A stretch of 64,000 nt of DNA from Mastigias papua (lineage: Eukaryota > Cnidaria > Scyphozoa > Rhizostomeae > Mastigiidae), in contig OZ025279.1 in assembly GCA_964019165.1 (NCBI GenBank), forward strand, positions 2,188,956 to 2,252,955. The letters run 5' to 3'. Position 1 is the stretch's first letter; each line of letters opens with the position of its first letter. The position numbers and the translations under genes are program-made. The notes under the pieces are model-generated. The model made no database searches and was not told the DNA's origin. It saw only the letters and a program-made list of their open reading frames with translations. Positions 1 through 13,300 of this stretch are shown in pieces.

Positions 1-146
1 ATTTCTTATCATTTGCCTACTTCGACCCTTTTTTCCATAAATTTATCGTTATTCACCTTTTTTTCTTTTCTTAATTAGTTTATTATTTCATGTTTTTATT
101 AGTCATTTCTTTCATGGCCCCACCTTACATTTTCGGTTTCTTTTAG

Positions 147-231
147 TGCCGAGGCTGCGGAGGAGAAGCTTCGTTATGCAGCTTATAACTGCATTGCCAT
201 TGATGCTGATATGAGCCCATGGGAGGAATAG
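147..231 (+). CDS. Terminal exon of a HECT-type E3 ubiquitin ligase (partial)
   Basis: A T-rich tract ending in TTTTAG (AG at 145-146) precedes an open frame that starts after one split-codon base and runs GCC at 148 to TAG at 229. It encodes 27 residues including [16 protein letters not shown] and ends MSPWEE. HECT ligases end in a C-lobe helix of the form eKLryAI.nC..ID, and HERC1-type proteins have the closest wording I recall. HECT proteins transfer ubiquitin from an E2 to substrates through a C-lobe cysteine, which would lie in an upstream exon outside this window. Positions 1-146 would be the last intron. No clear AATAAA follows in the next several hundred bases. The short match makes the family call moderate; a chance open exon is the alternative. 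Confidence 0.45.
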
Positions 232-1690
232 AGAAAGCCTTCACGATTTGAATCGGAAAGATAAGTTGGTTAAGAAACTCCTTACTTATGCATGGAAACC
301 TGTTTCTTGGATGTTGTAAAAAACTAAATTTTGTGATTCTCGTTGTCAGTAGTTAAGCACATAGTTAGGTTATAACATCATTAATTTGAAATACCTCATA
401 CAATTGCTTCAGCAACTAGCTAACTGTCCTAATGTGCTGCATTTCTCGCTTGTCATTGCGAAGAATCGCTAAACTCAATGCGCTTACGTCCTAATTCTCA
501 GCTCTGTCAGTTTTGCCATAACTGCAAATTGCCAAGTGCAGAGTGCACTGAGTTCAAACTTGGCAGAGCTTTTTGTTGTTGTTGAATGTGGAAGATGCAT
601 TAAGAACGATTTGTTTCGGATCCTCAATTTAGAATGAAGACTTGGCCAATTATAGGGGAAAACGTACAGCTATGGGATTGTCCTTATAATGAAACAAAGA
701 CACAGAAAGACATTGGGTATTCTGCTTTAGTTTCCCTCTTGGGCTGTTATCTACCGTAAAGTAAGACCTTTATACCAAAACATTAAAGTTACAATTCTTG
801 GGCTTTACTCCATATGTTATATCCTTTACTACAAGAAGATAACAGAAAAGTATAAGTTGTTCTTAGACTCTTATCAAGTAGTATGAAATGACAAGAGGTA
901 GAATTTTTGCTCAGAAATTCCGAGATATTGCGTTTCTTTTGTTATCAACCATATCAACGTCGAGGGCAAGCACTTATAACCTATCTGTATTATCACGAGA
1001 GTGCTAGGAAACCTCCACGTAAGAATTAAGAGCCGGCTTGGTAGTACACCCCTTCCCAATCAGCTCCATGAATTCCCAAAACATTACATGCATAACAGTG
1101 ATAGACAATGGCTTCAAGGTTAGGATAGGTTATCAGAACCAGTACCCCGGTCTACAGCACTGCCTCATCGCATCCGAACACGAATAGCCTCGTTTCGAAA
1201 TCATAGGTTCGTAGATAAGTTTTTTGACCTTATTGCAGTTTTAAAACTTAGCACCTTTAAACGAAATTCAAGAAATTTGAACGTAAATCGGTTCTGTCTG
1301 AAATCATAACATTATAGTCTTGGTATTCTGAACAAAATCAAGCCCATTCCTATAGTGGAGAGTTAAGGGGGGGGGGGGGTGTTATACCCCCAGACAAAAG
1401 TTATAGCCAATGTAACTATAAGTAGTTGCCGCTACTGTCGGCAAATTGTCGACCTTTTGTGTTCTAGGACGCTATGGACAAGAAGGTGCTGCGGACAGAC
1501 ATATCATGAATATTTGGGATTTGAAGATTGGCGCAATTTGCCGAAAAATTGAGCACATAGTAATTAAAAATTTAAACAAATGTTCTTCATTCATGAAAAC
1601 TACACTCATTTTGTCGGCAAATTGTAGGACATCTGCCCCCCCCCGCCCCTAAAGAGAATTTCTAGAGCAGCCCTGATCAACCTACAACAG
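232..1690. other. Non-coding: possible 3' UTR then unassigned DNA
   Basis: After the stop at 231 the sequence is unremarkable. The first few hundred bases may be 3' UTR of the HECT exon. A G-run lies near 1369-1379 and a C-run near 1640. A phrase like 'ttggtattctgaacaaaatcaagcc' units of the minisatellite at 1.7-2.0 kb already appears near 1320-1345. No convincing gene was seen on either strand. Confidence 0.5.
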
Positions 1691-1699
1691 TTTGAGCAT

Positions 1700-2036
1700 T
1701 GATCTATTTTGGGTAAAAAGTCAGGTTATAGTTTTTGCATTTGATGGCAATCAAAGTTTTAGCATGGGTCGAACTTAGCTCAATGAAGAAAAGTTGTAGC
1801 CTTGGTATTCTAATGGGCATTAATCAGTTTTTCAGAATAGATCGAATATTGCTCAAAGATTACGGTCACAACCTTGATATTCTAATGAGCATCACGATAT
1901 ATGGATATTTTGGGGATTTTGACTAAGAACTACGGTCAGTAGTTTTTGTATTTTGTTGAAAATCAAGCAACTTGGGCTTGAGTCGATTTTGAGTGAAGAA
2001 GTAAGGCTATACTCTTGGTATTTTGATTAATCTCTC
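1700..2036. repeat. Decayed ~70-bp tandem repeat (minisatellite)
   Basis: Four to five diverged units of roughly 70 bp can be lined up. Each contains a phrase like GTTATAGCCTTGGTATTCT, then an AATCA-type stretch, then GATTTTG/GAATATTGCTCAA. Related phrases recur at 17215-17430, so this is a dispersed family. The short ORF at 1735-1926 is a by-product of the repeat. Confidence 0.45.
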
Positions 2037-3858
2037 CCCCTTCACTGCCTACTAGCCTGTAGTTAGTGAACGTATGAAAAAGTTATGAAGATAAAGGCCA
2101 CTTATTACCCAGGATACTGTATAAACCCTGTTCCATTTATATATGTTTTACACTTCCCTCAATAGAGTGCGTCCTCAGTACAGACAGAGCAAGAATTTTC
2201 TTTTTAGCTTAACTTGGATATCATTTTGTAGAGCCTCTAAGAAATCGCAGCGCCCCCCCCCCCCCTACAAAAATTGATATTTTACAAATTGCTCATGATG
2301 TGCAGGCCAAATGGCATATGTGGAGGCAAAATTAGAGCAAGCTGGGTAGAGTCATTGCAAGGGCCGATTGACTCTCCATTCTTCGTCTTTCTTGTCTCCT
2401 CCAAAAGATTTCAATGATGATTGGCGTTCTCCAGTGGCCCATTTGTTTATGATGCAATGGACCAAACAGCGGTTACCTCGTGAATACTAATGAGCGTTGA
2501 TCCTCGCTAGCTAGATACGTAGCAGTCACCCCAAGCGTGGTTCGGCAGTTAATTCAAAGCAGCCTTTTCCAGCAAGCAGTGCATGATTCGCTAACAGTGA
2601 GGTAAGGTGATTCTTTTATGAGTCTAGTGCAAAGATAACTGTTTTTATACAATCACTATGCGAAGTCTATAGCCTGATAAAGCACATGAATGTAAAGTAG
2701 TTTCAGAAAATTTTTCAGCGGATTGACAGTTTATGGTAACCCCCAAACGGGCATAGATCATATGCAAAATTTCTCTTTGCGATTTACTAAATCCAGTTAA
2801 ACAATGAAAAGTATGGCATGACATGGAAATTTGTGATCTTCCCAGCCCTTTCCCTTACTTTGTTGCCACCTGAGTTCGTCTACTGCCTACCGTATCATGC
2901 AACTTGATATCAACTCTGAAGTTCCAGCATACCTAGCTAAATGGGGGAATAAGCGGGGTTGATCACTAATTGGCAAAATTTACAGCACGTTTTTTGTTTA
3001 TTTCAACTTACTGTATCTAAGACAAGGTTTTGCGTATGCAATTTATGGCCATTTGGGCGTTACCTTAAACTCCATATCTTCCTGAGCACTCTCTTCCCGT
3101 TCTTTGATATGATTTTGTCGAAGCTCGTTACAAAGAGAGATGTTTGTTCAAATACTCGTTAAGGGCAAGAATTCTTAAGTATTTTCAATGCCAGGCAAGA
3201 ACTGTTTGTAGACTTTCTTCGCGGATGACGGATTGTTTGCATTTGCTGCAATTTTGTTACATATTGTCAAACATCGTGCATTATATTTGCTTGCATAAGT
3301 TATTCAATGGTATAAATAGGTGCAATTAATTCTATTATGTATTCGCAAAACATATTTTGAAATGATCTTATTTCCAGGGCTGCCCTAGGGAAATTTCGGA
3401 CGGGGGTGTGGCCAGTTTGGTTTTCTGACTGGAGTCATATTTGCAGATACTCGTGTAGACCATGAAATGATTTTTGCTGACTTACATAGTGTTTCGTTTG
3501 CATACTGGACCTTTTTCCAGGAGGGTTTCGCATCACTCCAATCCCCAATACAGAGATGGTCCTGCTTCAATCTATATTCTGTAGGTTCAGAAGTCCTGTC
3601 GTAAAATTCCCGTATATGGTTGAACTCTTTGCAAGCCTGGAATAGTTTGCAATAAATGGCGTAACGTATATGTCGTGCAAATGTGAGCAACCCGAAGGGT
3701 AAAGGTGCTGAGTGTGTAGAAAGCTATGGGTTTTGACTGTCGATTCAACATTTTTTAAGTTTTGAAGGGGTTTACATGTTCATTGTTGTCACAGAAAAGC
3801 GGCAGTTGTCGGAAATTCATACAATTATATGGGTGTTCCAACTACTTTTGGCAGGCAT
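2037..3858. other. Unassigned intergenic DNA
   Basis: No supported gene. It holds a C-run at 2251-2265 and a weak donor-like GAGGTAAGG near 2600. A 101-codon minus-strand frame at 3385-3690 has no domain or homologue I recognise. Confidence 0.4.
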
Positions 3859-4480
3859 GGGGTCAGTCAATTAGTACGTTCGCTCAAAATTGGCTGAAAT
3901 TTGACCCCCCTCCCCTCCCCCTCGTACGCACATGTACGCTTGATACGCACCCCCTTTTGCACACGTACTCTTGGTTGTTTGCCTCCCCCCCCCCCCCCCC
4001 GTATCTGAAAGAAAGTTTCTAGACATCCAAAGCCACGTAGAAAGACTCCTTAAAGCATTCACGAGGCATTAAAATAATCACTACAAATGTATTTCGTGAA
4101 AAATCTATAACATTGTTCAAACAAAACAGCATTCTATTAGAACAGGGATGTCAAATTCAAATTGCAATGGGAAGAATATCGCTAGGTTTCATTCAGTTTA
4201 TTCAAGATTCCTAGGGGGCCACATTGACGGATTCGGTCTGCGGTCCGTATGTTTGACACCCCTGTACTAAAAGTAATTTCAACTGAATGCGTACTATATA
4301 AATTAATGTCTATGAAGGGTCCTTTGCAAATGAAAATATTGCAGGATGTATACAGAAAGCTGATACTTTTTTGCTTTGCGTACGTGCTTAATGTGCCAAC
4401 CCCCCCCCCTTGTACGCATTCGTACGCATTTGCTTGACCCCCTTCCCCCCTTCGTGCATACGTACTAAATGAATGACCCC
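3859..4480. mobile_element. Non-autonomous DNA transposon with AT target duplication
   Basis: The left end GGGGTCAGTCAATTAGTACG and the reverse complement of the right end (GGGGTCATTCATTTAGTACG) match at 17 of 20 positions. Both outer borders carry AT (3857-3858 and 4481-4482). An AT duplication with a G-rich terminus fits the ISL2EU/PIF-Harbinger group. Subterminal runs rich in GTACGCA and poly-C occur inside both ends. A hAT-like element sits inside it at 4143-4264, so it is the older insertion. There is no coding capacity. Confidence 0.6.
4143..4264. mobile_element. hAT-like MITE nested in the 3859-4480 element
   Basis: The ends are CAGGGATGTCAAA and, in reverse complement, CAGGGGTGTCAAA. 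The interior 'ggccgcagaccgaatc'-type text is the ratio-of-words style common in short hAT elements. Flanks TATTAGAA (4135-4142) and TACTAAAA (4265-4272) agree at 6 of 8 positions, as expected for an aged 8-bp hAT target duplication. It has no coding capacity. Confidence 0.65.
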
Positions 4481-4975
4481 ATTGTAGTTGCATTTCCTGA
4501 GAATGCGTTTCCTAGGAGCATTAATTTTCTTGACTAATACTATTGTAAAGTGGGCCTTAAGCACTAGAACAAGATCTGGTCTGAGAGAATCACCAGTAAT
4601 CAAAGATGGAGATGGAAAAGAAGGAACATCTGCGTACAACGAGCTATCTTGTAATGAAGGTAGAGTTCTAGAGATATGCAAAAGAACGGAGTTATGGCGC
4701 CAGGTATACCTGCCATCTTCCAGGTAGGACTTACAACTAGACACAATGTGCTGGAGACTTTCAGACTGGAGACAGAACGAGCAAGCAGAAGAGGAAGAGA
4801 GGGACCATTTGCAAAGGTTCTTTTTTGTAGCCAGAGTGTTGTTTAGGTACTTTGTGGTAAAATTGAAAATGTTTCTAGGCATATTTATATTTATATACAT
4901 ATTTATATTTATGTACTCGGGGGTCGGCCTAATCTCCAGGAGAGTAAAGAAAGTCAAGTATATTGGGGGCCTGGG
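4481..4975 (-). pseudogene. R2-like LINE, C-terminal fragment (zinc knuckle and RLE endonuclease)
   Basis: Read on the minus strand, the frame contains KYLNNTLATKKNLCKWSLS, then CSFCLQSESLQHIVSSC (C-x2-C-x7-H-x4-C), then GRYTWRHNS, then a SLRPDLVLV motif. A CCHC knuckle followed by an RPD motif is the C-terminal layout of early-branching LINEs (R2/NeSL group), whose restriction-like endonuclease nicks the target for primed reverse transcription. The reverse transcriptase domain is absent. The frame stops matching at 4481, exactly where the AT-flanked transposon begins. A short ATATTTATATTT stretch (about 4884-4915) sits inside the reading frame upstream of the zinc knuckle. The copy is a dead 3' relic. 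Confidence 0.7.
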
Positions 4976-5372
4976 GTACTTCCCTGGAAATGTTGGTGAC
5001 CAATCCCTTCAGATTGACTAAAGACACTGTTTCAGAGTTAGATATAAATTCCATTTCCAGATTTCATCTTTGTCAATGCACGATGGAAGTAACATATGCA
5101 ACTAAAGCTACTGAACACGAGACGAGCTTGAATACTAATAGAAAGATAAACAATTTATCCGCTCATTCCATTGCTATATTCAGTACAAAGATTAATTTAA
5201 TTTTGCTATATGATTTATCAAAATATTAAGGATAGATGTTGGAGCCACCTCTCTTCCATCAAGCAACATCTATAAACATCCACAATTTACATTCATTTTT
5301 ACTGACCTCCCCCCCCCCCCCCCCTAAGTTGATGTCATAAATTTATGGCCCGCAGTAGCGATCATTGAAATA
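4976..5372. other. Unassigned DNA between LINE fragment and MITE
   Basis: The first 60 bases may continue the LINE in a shifted frame (a TNISREVPQAPNI-like reading on minus). Otherwise only a C-run near 5310-5325 stands out. Confidence 0.35.
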
Positions 5373-5712
5373 CACCTTTTTTTATAAGAAAAAGTTTATA
5401 AGAAAATGAGGCTCAAATGACCAAAATCTTAAGAAAATCCTAGGAAAGTCACAAGGCTCAAGTTTAAGAAAATGCTAAGAAAATTACAGCTCATCTTCCT
5501 CACATGCCAGAAATTGATATTAGCTCATTTTTGCAAACTCTCATACAAAGATCGAGAATTATTGTGGCCCAACAAATACAGAGTAGACTGTTTCGGCCAG
5601 TTTTTTCCTTCAGAAGTTAAGAAAATCTTAAGAAATCTCAGCCTCAAATTCGTGAAAAGTTAAGAAAATTGAGCCTCGGGGAAAAAAGTGTTTTTCTTAT
5701 GAAAAAAAGGTG
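5373..5712. mobile_element. Tc1/mariner-type MITE with TA target duplication
   Basis: The left end CACCTTTTTTTATAAGAAAAA and the reverse complement of the right end CACCTTTTTTTCATAAGAAAAA match except for one extra base. TA flanks both sides (5371-5372, 5713-5714). The interior repeats TTAAGAAAATC/G/T and GAGGCTCAA words in both orientations. No transposase is present. Confidence 0.6.
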
Positions 5713-7489
<1,777 letters not shown>

Positions 7490-7539
7490 CAAAAGCTACA
7501 AAGAACCAAGTAATTGTAAAGTATAGACAGATGATCAAG

Positions 7540-8650
7540 AAAAGAATCTCAGCTTTCCATATATTCTGGTACAAGCCTTCATCCATAATCTGATGTCTTG
7601 TCTGATGTTTTTTACAGCTCATCCATTTTACAAGTTGATCTATAAATAGCAGTCCTCTTCTCCCTCTTGTTCTCTTTCCTTTCAATTTTCCTGGTAGCTG
7701 CAAGGTGCTCTAGTTTATGTTTCCTCTTTAGATGCCCAAAAAAACCTAGTTGTCTTTTCGAAATGTCTGGCATGATGTTACTTGTTCTAAGTGTGTTATT
7801 TAGAACTTCTTCATTTGTTATCTTTTCTGTCCATTTCATTTTTTCCATTCTTCTCAGAAGCTACATTTCAGCCACTTTGCTCTTCCTGAAGTCAGTCTTT
7901 CTTACAGTCCAGTTCTCACTCCAGATAGCAATATTAGCGTATTGTAACATTTCAAGATTTGGCATCTGAAATGAAATAGCACCTTGAGGTTTGTCAATAT
8001 AGCTTTCATTTCTGTGAACGTGTTTCTAGCAACTGCATTCCTGCACTATATGTCTACTGTACTCCTCGCGTCAGGTGTAATGATACTTCCAAGATATTTC
8101 AATTGATTTACTTGTTTCAGTATTTCACCATTTGTACTTATATTTATCTTAGGTGGCTGCTATTCCTTGCTGAAAACCATCACTTTTGCACATTACTTTG
8201 CTTTTCGAAATAATTGTTCACATTGTTTTTGAATCACTTTCTGTAGATTCTTTTCACTTTTTGCTATAAGAACTGTGTCATCAGCGAATCTGTCTGTTAT
8301 TTGTACTAACACTATCCTCTTTAACTCCTTCTAGTTTATCTATTAATATAAGGATGACTTCAGAGTATAGCAAAAATAGATCAGGCGACATCGCGCAGCC
8401 TTGTCTCACTCCTCTTGCTATTTCTACGAAATTCGAGAATTGATCTGTTAGGCGAGTGTTGGCTTTCTGATTAAGCAGTAGTATAGGTTCTTATTCGCTT
8501 CAATGCTTCTTTCTGCCAAATATTTCAGTTTGAACACGGCATTTCTCGTTGCTTTATCTGTCATAAATCCGTACTGACATTTTGTTGATTTCTTGATGTA
8601 TTTCTGTTTTCATTCTGCTTAGCAATACTTTCTGTGGTTTTTTAATTGTT
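7540..8650 (-). pseudogene. APE-type non-LTR retrotransposon, 5'-truncated (RT palm to C-terminus)
   Basis: On the minus strand in order: YGFMTDKATRNAVFKLKYLAE (RT motif 3 region, about 8540), EIARGVRQGCAMSPDLF (motif 5, about 8400), FADDTVLIAKSEKNLQ (catalytic ADD, about 8280), a WSENWTVRKTD segment (about 7920), and the tail WTEKITNEEVL ... GFFGHLKRKHKLEHLA (about 7700). This tail is typical of APE-clade LINEs of the Jockey/CR1/RTE assemblage. Frameshifts and stops break the frame, so it is dead. Its 5' end joins directly to the 3' end of the R2-like LINE at about 8650, consistent with 5' truncation on insertion. The (TA)n run follows its 3' end. Confidence 0.75.
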
Positions 8651-9471
8651 TCTACTAAGTTCTATCTCTAGATCTTTGTATTTCGAAATCTGTTCACCTT
8701 CTTTTGCCGCAACCTTTCGATCTGATCTTACAGCTATAGTAATAAGCATGGTTAGATTTGTTGATTTCTCTTTTAATTACAATTTCTGGCCAGTTTGCTT
8801 TGACCACTTTGTCTGTGATAATAGGCATATCCCAATAATAGTACAGGACCTCCCCCTTCAGCGATTGTTTCTGGTTCATGATCATACCACTCATTAGGGA
8901 CATCTATTTGGTAGTATTTACTTCTATACCAGTCAACATAAATAAATGTCTGATCATGTTGTTATAAATATTTCTTCTTGGCTAGAAGAGGTCAACCAGG
9001 TATAATGTGATCTACACTCTCATCGAATTCATAGCATAGTCGGCATTTGGATTAATTCCATTTTTGATAATTTTATGTTGATAGTACCTTGTTGCTAAAC
9101 TCTGATCTTTTGCAGCCTTCAGTCTCCAATTTCAATCCTGAGCTTTGCAGTCATCTCTGGTCTGTTATTTGTCAATATACGTCTTTTTTATAAGAACCAT
9201 ACTCTCTCCTTTCATCCTGAATGCTTTTTAACATTCTGTCATATCCAGCCTTAGATCATTCTGAAGTGTTTCTTTTAATTTCGTAAAATTTCCCATGTAA
9301 CAACAAGACAACTGTGAGACGAGAAATTGAATTCTTATTTAAAAACATTTGAGAGACGGATATTATTTGGTTATTTGAACCTGTCAATGTTTCTTAACCG
9401 TTTCTCAAATTTTGCCTTTGCTTCTTAAAGATTAGTTTCTTGTAAAAGAAAAATGTGCATCTGCCTTAAAG

Positions 9472-9743
9472 CAGTTGCGTAACAGACATAGGTTAAAGTT
9501 AGAGCGATTCCTAAGGGCCCCCAAGCTTTTGAGGTCACAAATGGGCCCCTCAGATTTTTTCAAGGGATTGTTTTTGCACTTATTGATATGAAAAAACACT
9601 TAACAAGCCGAAATTCTCTAAGTTATAAGCTACGGATTGCTTCTTTTCCCCCTTGATTATAGAAATCCTTATTGTTTTGTATCGATTTGAGAAGTTTTAA
9701 GTTTGAAAAGGCCCCCTAGCAAAATACTTCTGTTACGCCATTG
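9472..9743. mobile_element. Short TIR element inserted in the R2-like LINE
   Basis: The left end CAGTTGCGTAACAGA and the reverse-complemented right end CAATGGCGTAACAGA match at 13 of 15. Flanks CTGCCTTA (9461-9468) and CTGTCTTA (9744-9751) agree at 7 of 8, though three extra bases lie between the left flank and the CAG. The interior carries GGGCCCCCAAG and GGCCCCCTAG near opposite ends. This fits a small hAT-like MITE. Confidence 0.5.
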
Positions 9744-9965
9744 CTGTCTTATCAACTCTCTCTAGGTACTGCTCGGATAGAGGTTTTTCTTTGCACTTTT
9801 CCTGATAATTGGCCATGGTTTTTATCTTTGCACCCTCCTTTAATAGTTTAACTTTATGACTGGCGTTGTGTCTTGAGTCTCACTATCACTTACTTGTAGC
9901 TTTAAGCCTTTTCTGGATTAACTTGCATCGTTATGAATTAAATATAATTTCTTATTAGTATGGTA

Positions 9966-11396
9966 GGGTAATTCGGGGCAAAATGAGACGCTTAAGCAAA
10001 TATTCTACTCTTGCTCAGCCAGGAATACGTGAATAAAAGAGGACAGCATTCATATACTTACTTAAACATATGACCTATTCATCAGCAAGAGCAATTTTCC
10101 CTAGCTTTTCATAATTTGAAAATTTCAAGCTTTTGCTACAACAGGTATATCGTCTCATTTTGCCCCACATGTGGGGCAAAATGAGACACTTTATCTTCTA
10201 TGCTTATAACTCTTAAAGACATACATCTACTAGTTACGTTTTTAAACGATAAGAAGCGGAGGCAAGAGACATTTCATTCAACAGTTTTTAGCAATATATT
10301 ACTAATTGAAATGACTGAAATAAGTACACTTACATTCGAATTAATTTAATGAAATTTATGAAATTCTTCTAAAAATTATTTAATGGCGAAAGATCAACGA
10401 GGTTCGTGGTTATGCAAATTAGATGCAAATTACAACAGCAAATCAAAAAGAACAGGAAGGCGAAATACGGTCAATGAAAAAATTATAATTTGAAGATTCA
10501 AAAAAGTTAAACATTGTTGCGAAAAACTTTTCTTAGAACAATTCTTTAATCGATGTTTTGATGGGTAGCCACGCATTTTTTTGACAACTTCGAATGTCAA
10601 ATCAATTGTTCTGTTATCTGAAGAAGTTTCGAGTTAACTCTGCTCTGTGAGCAGATGCATTATCCTGTTGACAAACGAAAGTTTTTCTTGATTGCTATGG
10701 ATGTCTGGGATACTTTAAGAACGATTTTCTTGAAGCAAGGAAACATAACATGTTCAATTCAATCTTCATGTTATTGAGTCATTTCAAAGGCCAAAATGAC
10801 AATCGTTAGAAAATACCCACTGAAGAAGGATCCGGCAGTTTTTTGCTGAAATAAAAGTTTTTGCTTTTTAATACTCTTTAATGAGTGCGTACCATCTGAA
10901 ATCAAGTTCAATTCAACATATGTTTTAATCTACTTTAAGAAATACTAGTATATATTATGATTCCTAGTGGTAGAATAGGACGGACTTAGGCCATCGTCGC
11001 ATTTTGCCCCAGTTTGATAACAGAAGAAAGAAAGAAACTAAGCATAAAATTGTGCATTCCATCATGCTATGGTATTGCGAGTAATACACAGTTGTGCTTA
11101 ACTAAATTCTATAAGGGGTTGTATCTCACTCACCTTGAATCATTGGCGCAAAAATTTGAAAAAGTTTTCAAGATATTTTCCTTAGCCTTTGCAAAATTGC
11201 TGTTTTAATCATTGATGAATCCGCAAAAAATTCGTTTTTCTCACCTCAGCTGTTCGTTACCACAGAAACAACGGTTGAAAAGCTGAAAGAGGGAGTTCAA
11301 TTTTTATATCATAGATTGAGCTGATTTGTTTCTCCACCGGACAAACCGAAAATTCATTATGAAAGAAGAAATGTCGCATTTTGCCCCGAATTACCC
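9966..11396 (-). mobile_element. Tc1/mariner element with decayed transposase, TA target duplication
   Basis: The ends GGGTAATTCGGGGCAAAATG (9966) and CATTTTGCCCCGAATTACCC (ending 11396) are perfect inverted repeats flanked by TA (9964-9965, 11397-11398). On the minus strand near 10680-10620 the frame reads VCQQDNASAHRAELTRNFF, the second catalytic Asp block of mariner-type DD(E/D) transposases (usually QQDNAPxH). Stops surround it and no intact transposase remains. The element splits the R2-like LINE, whose thumb-to-linker frame resumes on each side, so it is the younger insertion. Internal copies of the end sequence occur at 10152-10187 and near 11000. Confidence 0.8.
10152..10187. repeat. 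36-bp perfect palindrome made of mariner terminal sequence
   Basis: The two 18-bp halves are exact reverse complements with no spacer. Each half carries GGGGCAAAATGAGAC, which is the mariner terminus text at 9975-9989. Two terminus copies therefore meet head to head inside the element, about 190 bp from its left end. Confidence 0.85.
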
Positions 11397-13300
11397 TATT
11401 TGTATACTTGTCTCAATACTTTGTCTTTGATATCTTCCGAGTACGTGTCTAAACCTATTTAGCTTATCTTGTATGTGAAATCTAATTGAATCAACCCTCT
11501 TCCACCTTCTTCCCTGGGAAGATATATCCTATCAACATCTGCCTTAGGGTGGTTCATTAGATATACATCGTCATTAATTATCGTGTCTTTGCATCCATTT
11601 CTTTATTTCTTTCATCTGCCAATTAATCATGTTTAGGCCATTAGATGCCTCTGGAATTGCTAAGGCGTTAATAGCGAAGATTTTGGTATATGAGGTCAAT
11701 TCACTTTTAAAAACCATCTTAATTCGGCGATCACATTCTTTTCTAACTTTTTCTTTCATTTCTGCGTGCTTAATGCCATTACCTTATTCTATACATAAGT
11801 ATTTATAGGCTCCTTCTTGAGCAAGCTCCTGAATAATATTTGTATCCTCAATTTTTCGATTTCTGATCTTCGACAACTTCCCCTTCTTAAAAGATACTTT
11901 ATCTCATTTGTCTTATCTGAACTGCATTTGAATGTCACCAATAAATATCTTGACTGTGTTTAGCAGTCCCTCTAATTGTCTCTCATTTTTCGAGTACAGT
12001 TTCAAATCATCCAATGTAAAGCAGGTGATTCACTCGTTCTTTATCTATGTCATCTCCAAATTCTGTAGCAATTAGTAGGTTGCAAAGGGGTGCAGGAGAC
12101 ATGCAGAATACAAATGGAGACAGAGAGTCGCTCTGGTATATCCCTCTTTTAGCTCTAACAGGGCTTGTTACGATAGAACCAGAGGAATAGGTATCATTCT
12201 CATTTGCCATGTGCTCCTGCTATGTGAAATGTGACTGATTAGAGTTGGGTGTATTTGATATATTAGCAGTATCTGATGATCCATCTATGAGGAACACTTT
12301 CAAAAGCTTTCCTATTCAAGCGGTGGCCAAATTCTCTTTTACCTTCACAATCTTTCAAAATCGATTTATTTATACGAAGTCTTTACAACCATATGAGCCT
12401 TTCATGCATACTTTTTGCTCAGCTGGCAATAAGTTGCTTTCTTCTATATGGCTGTCAGTTTTGTCTGCTATGATTGATGTTAATACTTTGTAGAGGGTTC
12501 GAGTCTTTGTAGAGGATTCGAGTCTTTTGGTTCTCTTAGCATCGTATCATAGCACCTTCCTATATATTCATGTAGGGCATCACAATTCTTCAACCAAAAG
12601 TTTGGCACGTTGTCTGTACCAAGAGATTTCCTGTTACTTGTCTTTCTAATTGCTGTGATAACCTCGTCGTTAGTTATGTCTTCCCATTCTTGTTCTTATG
12701 AGCACCTATACATTTCGTCTTGTTGTCTAATCCGTCCAGGTACTTCAGTTTGATATTTTTGATCTTCTAAATTTGATTTCAAAAATTGTTAAACACCAGC
12801 AGATGGCGGATCTTTAATCGTTAATTTTTTATTAATGGTTTTATTTTTGTCCTTTTGACTGTATCTGTTACTTTAAATTTTCTTTCTTTGTAATTATGTC
12901 TCCTTCCTCTTTTATTTTATATCTTCTTTTTGTTTTTCTCCTTTTCTCTCAATTACTCCACTCTCTCTGTATGCATTGGTAGATCACCTCGCATTCTATT
13001 AATTTCCTTTTCAATCTAGTCTTTCCATGTAGGTAGTTTTTTTGTTTGGTTTTCTTTGCTTTTTTACTTCAACATCTTTCATTTCTGGTTCAACTGCAGC
13101 ATTAGCATGAATTAATTTATTGATTTCTGCAATACGTAAACTGATGTGTTTCCTTTATTTGAAAGTGTTTTATTTAATAGCTTATGTCAGTTTTTATTCT
13201 TACGATCTCTATTTATATCAGGAATCTTGGCTCTATCTCATATTTCTATGAATTTCTCTTCCCACCCACTTCTTCAATATTTTGTTGATATATCTAAGAT

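Noticed and set aside
3385..3690. 101-codon minus-strand ORF
   Set aside because: No recognisable domain, no splice or promoter context, and a composition like neighbouring non-coding DNA.
12500..12535. Two GRTTCGAGTC words resembling tRNA B boxes
   Set aside because: They are a short tandem duplication inside the minus-strand LINE, with no A box or tRNA fold.
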